Source: Methylobacter sp. (GTDB taxonomy: Bacteria; Pseudomonadota; Gammaproteobacteria; Methylococcales; Methylomonadaceae). Taken from it: a stretch of DNA of 56,121 bases. The notes beneath the pieces are model-generated. The model was not told where the DNA came from and did not search any database. It saw only the letters and a list, made by a program, of their open reading frames with translations. The number at the start of each line of letters is the position of its first letter. Position 1 is the first letter of the stretch. The position numbers and the translations under genes were made by a program. This document shows, piece after piece, positions 25,009 through 33,601 of this stretch. Location: positions 1 to 56,121 of the forward strand of contig NZ_JALOCF010000024.1 in the NCBI RefSeq assembly GCF_023227905.1. Reading direction: 5' to 3'.

Positions 25009-26289
25009 CTAAAAAGAAGCCCAATACGTCTGATTGCGCCCTCTGTCCTTAGCTTCATACAAAGCGGCGTCAGCGCGATGCAACACCATTTCCGCATTAA
25101 TGTCCCCGGCCGATAGCGCGGCGGCGCCAATGCTGACCGTAATCTTCACCTGTCCTGCTTTATGGTCGATAAGGATCGCAGCAACTTGCTGACGCAGGCG
25201 TTCCGCCATGGTCATGGCGTCGTTCTTGTCCGCCCCTGTCAACAAGATAGCAAACTCTTCTCCGCCCAGTCGTGCCGGAACATCAATGGCCCGTGAGTTA
25301 TTACGCACAATGTTGGCGAAGGTCTTTAATACCTCATCGCCGGTGGCGTGACCGTAACTGTCATTAACTCGCTTGAAAAAATCCAGGTCCAGCATTAACA
25401 CCACGGCTACATAATGAGGTAATCGCGCCACCTTCGCCCTTTCTTGCTCCAGCCGCTCCAAAAACACGCGACGGTTGAATAATCCTGTTAATGGATCGGT
25501 ACTGGCGAGCTTTTGTAACTGCGCTTCCATCGCCTTGCGCTCGGTAATATCTTCTTTAATGCCGATAAAATGAGTGATTTCGCCTGCGCCGTTTTTTACC
25601 GATGCAATGCTCAGTTCCTCATGATACAAACTGCCATCCTTGCGCTTATTAATCAGTTCTCCGCGCCAATGCCGGCCGGCCATAAGATTTGCCCACATGT
25701 CTTCATAGAAGGGTTTATCTTGTAAGCCGGATTTGATTAATTCATTCGGTTTGCTGCCTACCGCTTCTTGCGGGCTGTAACCGGTTAACCTGCCAAAAGC
25801 GGAATTAGCCCAGATAACGGTTGTCTCCCTATCGGTAATAACAATACCATTGGCCGCGGCTTCCAATGCGGCTATCAGCAAATTGTTACGCGCCTCCATT
25901 TCGGTTCTGAGCAGCGCATAACGAACCACTCGCCCTAAGCCATCATAGCCAAAATCACCCTTGACCATGTAATCCAAGGCTCCCGCCTCCAGCGCGCTCA
26001 GCGCAAAATCGGTATCTCCGCGCCCGCTAAGCACCACGATAGGAACGCCTCTCGCCATGACTCGCGCGCTATGAACGGTCGCCAAGCCCTCTGAATCAGG
26101 TAATGACAGATCCAGCAGCATCACATCAAAAGGCAAGGTAGCCAAACATTGCTGCGCTTCAATCAGTGATTGAGCCCAAGTCACATCAAAACGCGCGCAC
26201 TGCGCTTGTTTCAATTTCATTTTTACCAGATGCGCATCGCCGGCCTCGTCTTCGACCAGCAGCACCCGAATCCCTTCAGCGCGGTTCAT
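25009..26289 (-). CDS. Response regulator with PAS and GGDEF domains (diguanylate cyclase)
   Basis: A 426-residue cytosolic protein with three domains. A receiver (6-125) has acidic residues near VEDEA, phospho-acceptor Asp60 in VMLLDLSLPDS, and Lys110 in VKGD. A PAS domain (~135-255) has VIWANSAFGRLTGYSPQEAVG. A GGDEF domain (~262-425) has the active-site loop GGEEF (342-346) and an inhibitory I-site RAID (333-336), five residues upstream as required for product feedback. It should make c-di-GMP when phosphorylated. No EAL domain is present. The ATG at 26289 overlaps the stop of the upstream response regulator by 4 bp; an upstream start would lie inside that gene. It is the last gene of a four-gene operon. 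Confidence 0.93.
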   Translation of the reverse strand: MNRAEGIRVLLVEDEAGDAHLVKMKLKQAQCARFDVTWAQSLIEAQQCLATLPFDVMLLDLSLPDSEGLATVHSARVMARGVPIVVLSGRGDTDFALSALEAGALDYMVKGDFGYDGLGRVVRYALLRTEMEARNNLLIAALEAAANGIVITDRETTVIWANSAFGRLTGYSPQEAVGSKPNELIKSGLQDKPFYEDMWANLMAGRHWRGELINKRKDGSLYHEELSIASVKNGAGEITHFIGIKEDITERKAMEAQLQKLASTDPLTGLFNRRVFLERLEQERAKVARLPHYVAVVLMLDLDFFKRVNDSYGHATGDEVLKTFANIVRNNSRAIDVPARLGGEEFAILLTGADKNDAMTMAERLRQQVAAILIDHKAGQVKITVSIGAAALSAGDINAEMVLHRADAALYEAKDRGRNQTYWASF

Positions 26290-26750
26290 GGCTTGCAATC
26301 CTGCGGCAATCGCACCAGACCAAACCAATACTCGCCAATCTGCCGGATAGCTTTAAAATACTGCGGCATATCCACCGGCTTGGTAACATAACTGGCCGCG
26401 CCGAGCTGATAAGAACAGGCTACGTCTTTTTCAACATTGGATGTCGTCAGCACCACGACAGGAATGCTTTTATAGCGTTCATCGGCCTTGATAACAGCCA
26501 AAAATTCGCTGCCGTTCATGCGCGGCATATTCAGGTCGAGAAAAATCAAATCAGGGCGCGGCGCATCGGCATATTTTGCTGTCCTGTTTAAAAAATCCAG
26601 TCCCTCGCGCCCGTCAACGACATGATGCAGATTCGCCGGCACCTTACCTTCTTTTAATGCCATCCTGACCAAATAGGCATCCGAGGGCTCATCTTCCAAC
26701 AGCAAAATCTCAGCGGAATGAGCATTAACAGGGTCGTTCATTAGAAACAT
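26286..26750 (-). CDS. Single-domain response regulator (Rcp1-like)
   Basis: A 154-residue stand-alone receiver domain: acidic pocket LLLEDEPSDA, phospho-acceptor Asp72 in LIFLDLNMPRMNG, conserved Thr in VVLTTSN and Lys in VTKPVD. The longer insert KYADAPRPD before the acceptor strand is typical of the Rcp1/phytochrome-linked group. With no output domain it probably relays phosphate between the two upstream kinases and the REC-PAS-GGDEF protein, or binds a partner. The start at 26750 is used; ATG at 26741 (MNDPV) is equally possible. It lies 54 bp after the CHASE kinase. Confidence 0.92.
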   Translation of the reverse strand: MFLMNDPVNAHSAEILLLEDEPSDAYLVRMALKEGKVPANLHHVVDGREGLDFLNRTAKYADAPRPDLIFLDLNMPRMNGSEFLAVIKADERYKSIPVVVLTTSNVEKDVACSYQLGAASYVTKPVDMPQYFKAIRQIGEYWFGLVRLPQDCKP

Positions 26751-26804
26751 CTCTTGTAAATTGGTTCACGGCTGCATGCACAGAACGATCGCATAACCCG
26801 GCAT

Positions 26805-28940
26805 TTATCCAGGCAAATCAAATAAAACGGTAGTGCCGCCGCCCGGCGTTTCGTGCAATGTCACCGAACCGCCGCAACTTTCAACAATACGTCGAACAAT
26901 AGCCAGGCCGATGCCGGTGGAATTTTGATCTTCATGCACCTGCAAGCGCTCAAATACCCCAAAAACACGCTCCCGATATTCTTCCGGAATACCGATACCG
27001 TTATCCGCAACGCGATAGATCACCCGCCCCGCTTTCAATTTTCCGCTGATCCGTACATGCGGTGCAAGCTCAGGATGACGATAGCTCAAGGCATTATCCA
27101 ACAAAATATTGAAAATATCTTTCAGGCGGGGACGGTCAATACAAACCGGAGGTATGCCATTGTAATCCACCTGCGCCCCCGTTTCACGCATTAGCGATGC
27201 CCGTTGCTTCAGCAGATTGGCAATAACCTCCGATACAGCAATTTTTATGGTGGGGCTGCGCGGCTGATCGGCGGCAAGATACAGTTGAATGTCGCGTACC
27301 AGCGCGCTCTGCCGCCCCGCGCCTTGTTGAATGAAGTGCAATGAAGCTATGGCCTCTTCGCTTAACTGTTCTGTTGGTATCTGCGCTTGCAAGCTTTGCA
27401 CAAAACTCATCAGCCGCCGCGCGGGTTCTTGCAGATGGTGTGCGGCAATATGCGTAAATTGATGCAATTCTTCATGGGCACGCGCCAGCTTATTTTCTAT
27501 TTGCTTGCGCTCTGTGATGTCCACACACGAGCCTATATAGCCGAGAAAGTTCTTATCATCGGCAAAGCAGGGAACGCCGGTATCGAACAACCAGCGGTAT
27601 TCGCCGTCATAGCGGCGCAAACGGTATTCCATCGAAAAGCTTGCCCGCCGGTCGAAGGCCGTTTCATACACATCAAGACAATACTGATGATCATCAGGAT
27701 GTACGTATTCAGCCCAACCGCTGCCTTGCTCCTGCTCCAGAGTGTGGCCGGTAAATTCCAGCCAAACCTTATTGAAGTAATAACAGAGCTTATCGGTGCC
27801 CGACTGCCAGATCAGCACCGGCGCAGAGTCCGCCAGCTTACGGAAGCGTTGTTCGCTCTCACGCACGCGCGCAGTCAGGTCTTCAGCCATTTTAGCAGCG
27901 TTGACACGCATGTTGAGATAGGAGCGCAACAGCAAAAACAGCAGCAAACTGCTAAAGACTCCGGCACTCAGAATGATCCACGTCTTGCTGTAATCAGTAC
28001 TGCCCTGCGTGCCGGTAATCTGCTCGAACTGCAATGTCCACACCGTACCATTAAAGTCGGTTGTTATTTCCCTGATGGACGAGGGCTTGGCGGTCTCAAC
28101 ATAAGACTGTTCAGTATTGCTATAAAGCAACTTGTCCGCTTGCACAGTGGGTCCGTCATAAACGCGGAAATGCGCATGCGTTTGTGTCTTGCCGTCAAAA
28201 TCCGGCACCAGCTTGTCGAGCAAATCGCCCATGCGAAAAGGGCTGTACACCCAACCCAGCAATGCAGCCCGACGCTGCTCAACAGTATCGACAGGCCGGT
28301 TTTTTTGATAAACAGGCACATACATCAAGGTTCCCGCCTGCACATTCTCAGTCATTTCCTGAACCAGGGTCACTTTCCCCGACAAACTGACCCGATTTTC
28401 GTCCCGCGCCTGTTCCATTGCCGCACGGCGCACCGGTTCGGAATACATGTCAAAGCCAAAAGCGCGTAAATTAAGCCCGGTAAACGGTTCCAGATAGATG
28501 ATAGAGGTGTAAGCGTCGCGCTTACCTTCCGGGCGCACCGCGTACTCAGGAAAACCTTCGGCGCGTAGTTGCGCTTGGTGTGCGGACAATGTCTTGGCCG
28601 GAATCCAGGCTGAAAAACCCAAGCCCTGAATGCCGTTAAAATGTTCATCGCTGCTTAGGCGCCGGACATAATTACGCCACTCGCTGCGCGTTACGTCTTC
28701 TGATGAATCGAACAGCGCTGCGGCGCCCAACAATGTTTGCTTATGCGCATCCAGCCGCGCCGCTATTTTTAGCTGGGCTTCATCACAATAAAAAGTAAAC
28801 TTGCGATATTCATCCCGCTCTATGTCGAGCTTTATCCAATAGCCAGCCACCCCCGTTCCGAGCAGACTGATTAACAACACCGCCCAGGGCAGTATGATTC
28901 GCGCATAGTGTTTGGCGACTAATTCCATAGGATTGACCAT
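26805..28940 (-). CDS. CHASE-PAS sensor histidine kinase
   Basis: A 711-residue membrane kinase. A first transmembrane helix (~15-35) is followed by a periplasmic CHASE domain (~75-300; FNGIQGLGFSAWIP, YTSIIYLEPFTGLNLRAFGFDM and YVPVYQ are diagnostic) and a second helix (~320-340). Next come a PAS/PAC domain (~362-478), a phytochrome-type dimerisation/phospho-acceptor region (HHLQEPARRL, phospho-His501) and an HATPase (~600-710; N box NILLDNALSY, G boxes DNGIGIP and STGIGLA). CHASE domains sense small extracellular ligands. The residue after the acceptor His is His instead of the usual Asp. The gene starts 5 bp after the upstream kinase ends, so the two are co-transcribed. Confidence 0.93.
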   Translation of the reverse strand: MVNPMELVAKHYARIILPWAVLLISLLGTGVAGYWIKLDIERDEYRKFTFYCDEAQLKIAARLDAHKQTLLGAAALFDSSEDVTRSEWRNYVRRLSSDEHFNGIQGLGFSAWIPAKTLSAHQAQLRAEGFPEYAVRPEGKRDAYTSIIYLEPFTGLNLRAFGFDMYSEPVRRAAMEQARDENRVSLSGKVTLVQEMTENVQAGTLMYVPVYQKNRPVDTVEQRRAALLGWVYSPFRMGDLLDKLVPDFDGKTQTHAHFRVYDGPTVQADKLLYSNTEQSYVETAKPSSIREITTDFNGTVWTLQFEQITGTQGSTDYSKTWIILSAGVFSSLLLFLLLRSYLNMRVNAAKMAEDLTARVRESEQRFRKLADSAPVLIWQSGTDKLCYYFNKVWLEFTGHTLEQEQGSGWAEYVHPDDHQYCLDVYETAFDRRASFSMEYRLRRYDGEYRWLFDTGVPCFADDKNFLGYIGSCVDITERKQIENKLARAHEELHQFTHIAAHHLQEPARRLMSFVQSLQAQIPTEQLSEEAIASLHFIQQGAGRQSALVRDIQLYLAADQPRSPTIKIAVSEVIANLLKQRASLMRETGAQVDYNGIPPVCIDRPRLKDIFNILLDNALSYRHPELAPHVRISGKLKAGRVIYRVADNGIGIPEEYRERVFGVFERLQVHEDQNSTGIGLAIVRRIVESCGGSVTLHETPGGGTTVLFDLPG

Positions 28941-28944
28941 ATTT

Positions 28945-31644
28945 CTATGCCGTATTTACCGCATTCACAGCGGGCAATTCAAACCAGAACAGACAGCCCT
29001 GCCCTTCGCCCGCCGATTCCACGCCGATAGTGCCGCCATGATGCTCGACAATCTTGCGGCACAAAGCCAAACCGACGCCGGTGCCTTCAAAGCGGCTGCG
29101 CGCCTGCAAACGCGAAAATACCTTGAACAGCCGATTCATTTGGCTCGGCTCGATACCGATGCCGTGATCGCGCACTTCAACCCGTAATAATCCGGCGCAG
29201 ACCGTTCCATGAACCTGGACCTTGGGCGGTTGATGATCTTCATGATATTTAAGCGCATTGCCGATCAGGTTTTGCAACAGGCGCGTTAATTCGTCACCGC
29301 TGGCAAACAATTCGGGCCAATCGCCCGTCACTTGGATGTCCCCGCCGCAGGCATTGAGCTCAGGATTAAGAAAAGCCAGTGCTTCGTCTAAAGCGTCTCT
29401 ACTGCTCAGCAGTGTTTTAGCTTCAAATTTTCGCCCAACCCGAGAATAATCCAGCAACGATAAAATCATCGCGTCCATGCGTTTTGCACCGCTAACCGCG
29501 AAATCAAGAAACTGCTGCGTTTCTTCATCCAACTGCCCGATCAATGCGTTTTCGATCAGCGATAAATAGCTGGTGACCATGCGTAACGGCTGGCGCATGT
29601 CATGGGATACCGCATAAGCGAATTGCTCCAGCTCTGCGTTGGATCGGGTGAGTTCGGCCTCGATTTGTTTGCGCAGGGTAATATCGTACAGCACGGCCAA
29701 ATATAATCTTTCACCATTATGATTAATCACCGCTGCAGCCAACAGCACGGTTTTAATGCTATTGTCCTTACAACGAATAGCCACTTCCATAGGCGGGGAG
29801 CCAGCCTGTAACTGCTTGGCTTTTGCCAGCGTCTTTTGCCAATTAGACTCGGCCCAATGCCGGTAATCCGGGGCCGGGCAGGCTTTCGCCCACCAGTCTG
29901 CCAGCGTTGGAATATCATCTACGGTGTAGCCAAAGGTTTGCACAAACTCTTGATTCAGGAAGGTAATGTTGAACTGCCCATCATTCAATGCCATCGGCAC
30001 CGGTGAAACATCGATAATCAGACGAAATTTCGCCTCGCTGTTTTTTAGCTCATCTTCCATGGCCTTGTGCTCGGTGATGTCGCGGGCGGCGGCGAACATG
30101 CCAAGTACATTGCCATTGTCGTCACGGTAGACGCTGGCGTTATAGAGCACGTCGGTGACTTTGCCGGACACATGGCGAATAGCCAGCGGATAATCAGTCA
30201 CAAACCCTTGCGAAAACACTTGCTGATAGCCGGCGCGCGCTTTTTCAGGATCGGTGAAATAAGCTGCAAAATCGCTGCCGACCATGCTGTCCCGGCTAAT
30301 GCCCGTCACCTGCTCGGCGGCGGTGTTGGCATCGGTGATCTTGCCGGTTGCACTGACCGTCATCAACGGATCCAAGCTCGCTTCAATCAGGCTGCGAGCG
30401 TATTGAGAGGCGGCTTGGGCAGTTTCTTCCGCTTTTTTGCGCTCGGTGATGTTTTTATGACTGATTACCACGCCCGGTTGCGAGCCTTGTAACGGCAATG
30501 CCGTCATCTGGAACCAACGTTTCTCCATGAGCGAGTGGCACGGGTACTCCAGATGGAATATCTCCCGTTCCCCCCCAAGCACTTCCATTACGCCGGCTAA
30601 AGAGTCATTTGCCTCAGCGCCGCAGGATTGACACATGCAGACGTCCAGATAATTACACCCTACCATATCGTAACCGGACTCCGACAAGCCATTTTCTCTG
30701 GCAAACTGGCACCATGCGTCGTTGACGGCAACGATGACGCCTTGCGCATCCAGCACGGCGATATGCGAACTCAACGAATTAAGTATGCTGGCGTTAAAGG
30801 CATCGCTGTTGCGAAGTTTTTCTTCCATCTGCTTGCGCTCGGTAATGTCGCGAACATAAGCGCTAAAAGAATATTCCCCCTGCCGTTCCAATGCATTGAC
30901 AGTCAGCTCTATCGGGAGTTCCAAAGCGTTGGCATGCAAGGCCATGGTCTCCAAACGCGTGCCGATAATGTTCGCTGTACCGGTCGCCATAAATCGCGAT
31001 AAACCTCGCCGATGTTGTTCCCGATAAGCCGAAGGAATGATTAAACCTGCCAATTCGCGTCCTAGTGCCTGCTCGGCGGAATACCCGAAAATATGCTCGG
31101 CTCGACTATTCCAGGCTGTTATGTTGCCGTTTCGGTCCATGCCAATCATTCCATCCAGCGCTGAATCCACCAGCATCTGCGTACGCTCGACATTTTCTTG
31201 TAACGCAACATTAGCGGCGCGCAATGCTTCCTCGGCCGTTTTTCTTTGTTGTATCTCCGCTTGCAGCTGTGCAGCACTGGGTAATGATAAGGCGCGGGGA
31301 ATAATCCTCCACATCGACACCGCGGTGGCAACCGAAAAAATCGCCGTAAACCCTTTAAACCAACCATCCAGCCAATATAGCGGTACCCAGATCATGATAA
31401 CCGCCAGCAAATGCATGGTGCCGCAGGCAACAATAAAGCCGGCAATCATGGCAATCAACCATGAATAAGGCACATCTTTACGCTGCCGTATAAAATAAAC
31501 CAGCATCATTGGAATGGAATAAAAAGAAAGCGTCATCAGCAGGTCTGTGATGACGTTTAACCAAAGTAATACGGGACTCCACGACAGGCAATAGCCATGC
31601 GGAATCAGGCCTTTAAGGCCCAAAAGGTCGATCAGTGATTGCAT
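28945..31644 (-). CDS. Sensor histidine kinase with an ethylene-receptor-like (ETR1-type) membrane domain and four PAS domains
   Basis: An 899-residue multi-domain kinase. The first ~115 residues hold three hydrophobic helices whose pattern matches the ethylene-binding domain of plant ETR1 and cyanobacterial SynEtr1: Asp34, SIP at 43-45, Tyr-Phe at 50-51, PYSW at 59-62, Ile71, Cys74 and His78. The Asp-to-Cys spacing (40) and Cys-to-His spacing (4) equal those of ETR1 (Asp25, Cys65, His69). The ETR1 Tyr32 position is Phe41, with Tyr42 next to it. A short coiled coil (~125-155), four PAS domains (~150-270, 280-402, 413-525, 535-660), a HisKA (SHDMRQPLR, His681) and an HATPase (~770-890; NLIGNALKY, DHGIGIE, GTGVGLAL) follow. 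No GAF domain is seen. Ligand and Cu(I) binding are inferred. It is the first gene of the signalling operon. Confidence 0.88.
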   Translation of the reverse strand: MQSLIDLLGLKGLIPHGYCLSWSPVLLWLNVITDLLMTLSFYSIPMMLVYFIRQRKDVPYSWLIAMIAGFIVACGTMHLLAVIMIWVPLYWLDGWFKGFTAIFSVATAVSMWRIIPRALSLPSAAQLQAEIQQRKTAEEALRAANVALQENVERTQMLVDSALDGMIGMDRNGNITAWNSRAEHIFGYSAEQALGRELAGLIIPSAYREQHRRGLSRFMATGTANIIGTRLETMALHANALELPIELTVNALERQGEYSFSAYVRDITERKQMEEKLRNSDAFNASILNSLSSHIAVLDAQGVIVAVNDAWCQFARENGLSESGYDMVGCNYLDVCMCQSCGAEANDSLAGVMEVLGGEREIFHLEYPCHSLMEKRWFQMTALPLQGSQPGVVISHKNITERKKAEETAQAASQYARSLIEASLDPLMTVSATGKITDANTAAEQVTGISRDSMVGSDFAAYFTDPEKARAGYQQVFSQGFVTDYPLAIRHVSGKVTDVLYNASVYRDDNGNVLGMFAAARDITEHKAMEDELKNSEAKFRLIIDVSPVPMALNDGQFNITFLNQEFVQTFGYTVDDIPTLADWWAKACPAPDYRHWAESNWQKTLAKAKQLQAGSPPMEVAIRCKDNSIKTVLLAAAVINHNGERLYLAVLYDITLRKQIEAELTRSNAELEQFAYAVSHDMRQPLRMVTSYLSLIENALIGQLDEETQQFLDFAVSGAKRMDAMILSLLDYSRVGRKFEAKTLLSSRDALDEALAFLNPELNACGGDIQVTGDWPELFASGDELTRLLQNLIGNALKYHEDHQPPKVQVHGTVCAGLLRVEVRDHGIGIEPSQMNRLFKVFSRLQARSRFEGTGVGLALCRKIVEHHGGTIGVESAGEGQGCLFWFELPAVNAVNTA

Positions 31645-31732
31645 GTATCAGGTATGGGATGAAGTGGATTTTCCGGATGGCCTTAACGCCCGTATGCTTT
31701 GGTAAATAATGGGGTATCCCAACACCAATGCC

Positions 31733-32245
31733 TTAGCGATCCGTCTCTTTATAATTCCAGATTTGCAGCAGGCTTAGCGTTGCCAGCATCAAAAAGGCCA
31801 GCAATGTCCAGGCGGGCATGCTGAAACCCAGCAGAGTCCAATCCACCTTGGCGCAATCGCCGGTACCGCTGAGCATTAACTTGACTGTTTCAGACAAGGG
31901 GAAGTTTTGCATCACATAGTCCAGGCCGGGACCGCATTCCGGCACCTTATCGGCAGGCAAATGCTGTATCCAGACATGCCGGGTTGAAATTGCCGCGCCG
32001 CACAAAGCCGTTACTGCGCCTAAAACGGCATAAGCCTTGGTGCCGGCCGGCCCCGGATTGTGGAGGACCGCGCTTAAAAAAACCAGACCCGTCAGCAGAA
32101 TGGCGATGCGCTGGGAAATGCATAAGGGACAAGGATCAAGACCTTGAACGAATTGAAAATAAGCACCCATCGACAACAAAAACACGCAACCGAGAAAGCC
32201 CAGGAAAAACCAGATTCGCGAATTAAATTTTAACAATTCCAACAT
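31733..32245 (-). CDS. dsbB: Disulfide bond formation protein DsbB
   Basis: A 170-residue inner-membrane protein with four hydrophobic helices. It passes electrons from DsbA to quinones. The first periplasmic loop has the Cys39-Pro-Leu-Cys42 pair (DPCPLCISQR) and the second loop has Cys104 and Cys131 (VPECGPGLDYVMQNFPLSE, then GTGDC), the pattern of full DsbB. It lies upstream of the signalling operon on the same strand, about 90 bp before the ethylene-receptor-like kinase. It probably has its own promoter. Confidence 0.95.
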   Translation of the reverse strand: MLELLKFNSRIWFFLGFLGCVFLLSMGAYFQFVQGLDPCPLCISQRIAILLTGLVFLSAVLHNPGPAGTKAYAVLGAVTALCGAAISTRHVWIQHLPADKVPECGPGLDYVMQNFPLSETVKLMLSGTGDCAKVDWTLLGFSMPAWTLLAFLMLATLSLLQIWNYKETDR

Positions 32246-32430
32246 GATTGACTGCCTTTATAAAAAATTTATTGTATCTATTGAACTAAATTAATAGAAC
32301 ACGGCTGGTTCGAGGCGAAGACTGAAAGGCAACAGACGAAAGCCTGTTTATCCGTATTCTTCAAAACCAATCCATATAAGCTTGTAGTTCCCAAGCGTCT
32401 GAGGCTGTGAAAGTATTCGGTTTAAGAGAC

Positions 32431-32712
32431 TTACCACGAAGGATACAGAGAGCACGGAGTTTTGAATATATTGAATTAATAGAATTATTTCCTCCGTGTC
32501 CTCGGCAACTGCTCCTGCGTTGCCTACAGGGATGTAGGTACTCAGCGTGAGCAGGAGCGGAAGCTGCGCCTAAAAGCGCCTACTTTCGGTGCTCTCGGCA
32601 ATTGCTCCCTGCATTGCTCTACCTCCTGCATAACCCACAGGGATGTGGGGAATGCAGATTTTGCATGGAGCAAAATATCTGCCCTTGCAGTCGTTCGTGT
32701 TCTCTGTGCTAA
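32431..32712. repeat. CACGAAG-type palindromic repeat, copy 5, split by nested second-family repeats
   Basis: The left arm is TACCACGAAGGATACAGAGA with GCACGGAG. The right arm is split in two: CCTCCGTGTCCTCGG near 32491-32505 and TTCGTGTTCTCTGTGCT near 32694-32710. Between them lie about 190 bp of a different short repeat. This explains most of the 580-bp gap between dsbB and the CBS gene, where I see no gene. Confidence 0.7.
32502..32695. repeat. Second repeat family (CTCGGCAACTGCTCC type), two tandem units
   Basis: Two related units begin CTCGGCAACTGCTCCTGCGT (32502) and CTCGGCAATTGCTCCCTGCA (near 32596), and the block ends in ATATCTGCCCTTGCAGTCG. The same two ends, inverted, are found at 48978-49032. 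Each unit contains small hairpins such as CCCACAGGGATGTGGG. There is no coding capacity. Confidence 0.65.
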
Positions 32713-32829
32713 ATAATTCTCTCAGCTTGATTTGGATAATACTTTCACAGTCACCCCGGCTTCTACCTGGCCCCCAAACAGGAGCTTGGGGACTCGCGTA
32801 CACTGCCTTTATAAAAGCTATTATTCTAT

Positions 32830-33246
32830 CTACCGATTATTGACAAGCCTGTACATCCCATCCAGCACCAGCGAATTAGGGCTGACCACCCCGATAATCT
32901 TATTATTCTCAATCACCGGCGCCCTGACCAGATTATAGTCGGCAAACAAGCGCGAACAATAGCGGATGTCCATGTCCGGATGCACCGAAATCACCGGTTT
33001 ATTCATAATTTCATAAACGTTAATCCGATCCGGCGCACGATCTTTCGCCAATACATGCCGCGCAATATCGCCGGAATTAATCATGCCGTATTCGTCGTCG
33101 TCATGGCGCTTATTGACGATAAGCACCGATGTTTTAAACGATTTCATCTTTTTCAGGGCATCTTCTACGGTTGCAATGCCGTCGATAGTAGCGAAGTCGC
33201 TTTTCATCACATCCCTGACCCGAATTAAAATGCGTGGTTCAATCAT
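32830..33246 (-). CDS. Two-CBS-domain protein
   Basis: A 138-residue protein made of a tandem CBS pair (Bateman module): first VRDVMKSDFATIDGIATVEDALKKM and SVLIVNK, second VYEIMNKPVISVHPDMDIRYCSRLF, then RAPVIENNKIIGVVSPNSLV. Such modules bind adenosine nucleotides or SAM and control attached or partner proteins. It is the last gene of a four-gene set (DUF1538, DUF1538, PII-like, CBS), and its ATG overlaps the PII-like stop by 4 bp. A role as nucleotide sensor of the membrane proteins is an inference from this linkage. Confidence 0.9.
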   Translation of the reverse strand: MIEPRILIRVRDVMKSDFATIDGIATVEDALKKMKSFKTSVLIVNKRHDDDEYGMINSGDIARHVLAKDRAPDRINVYEIMNKPVISVHPDMDIRYCSRLFADYNLVRAPVIENNKIIGVVSPNSLVLDGMYRLVNNR

Positions 33247-33593
33247 ATTTTATCCTCAATTTCCTGGGTTAATTTTTCAACCTGATGCATAACGCCAACG
33301 GCATCCTCAACATCAATCTGAATCGCAATGCCGGTACCGGGCTTGTCATCGAATTGCGCGACCTTGGCGATAGCTTCCAGAATATGCCGGCTGAGATGTT
33401 CTTCGACCAGCAACAACAACACATCGCGCTGAACTTCCAAGGTCAAGCCGAAAAAAGTCTTCGATTGTTTCATGCCTTCGCCACGGGCATTATTGACTAC
33501 GGTTGCGCCTTTAGCGCCGTTCTCCCGGGCAGTCTCCAGCACCAGGTCAGTCTTGTCATCCTCGACAAATACGATAATTAATTTGAAATGCAT
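33243..33593 (-). CDS. PII-like (GlnB-fold) regulatory protein
   Basis: A 116-residue protein with the ferredoxin-like PII pattern: an N-terminal strand FKLIIVFVEDDKTDLVLETARENGAKGATVVNNARGEG, a T-loop-like segment (GMKQSKTFFGL) and a strand LLLLVEEHLSRHILEAIA. The tail GTGIAIQIDVEDAVGV is followed by a helical end. It lacks the uridylylated Tyr region and signature patterns of true GlnB/GlnK, so it belongs to the broader PII-like group that often controls a neighbouring transporter. It lies between the DUF1538 pair (9 bp) and the CBS gene (4-bp overlap). Confidence 0.82.
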   Translation of the reverse strand: MHFKLIIVFVEDDKTDLVLETARENGAKGATVVNNARGEGMKQSKTFFGLTLEVQRDVLLLLVEEHLSRHILEAIAKVAQFDDKPGTGIAIQIDVEDAVGVMHQVEKLTQEIEDKI

Positions 33594-33601
33594 GGTGTTC
33601 C

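Larger units (their letters stand above)
32246..32829. other. Gene-free region upstream of dsbB
   Basis: Short open frames here overlap the repeats and show no domain. Apart from the split palindrome and nested units, it must hold the dsbB promoter near 32250-32330. Confidence 0.5.

Noticed and set aside
27387..28469. 360-codon frame on the plus strand
   Set aside because: It is the antisense of the CHASE kinase, whose domains are clear; the frame shows His/Gln-rich shadow composition.
32570..32843. Small frames in the dsbB upstream region
   Set aside because: They translate the nested repeats and have no independent support.
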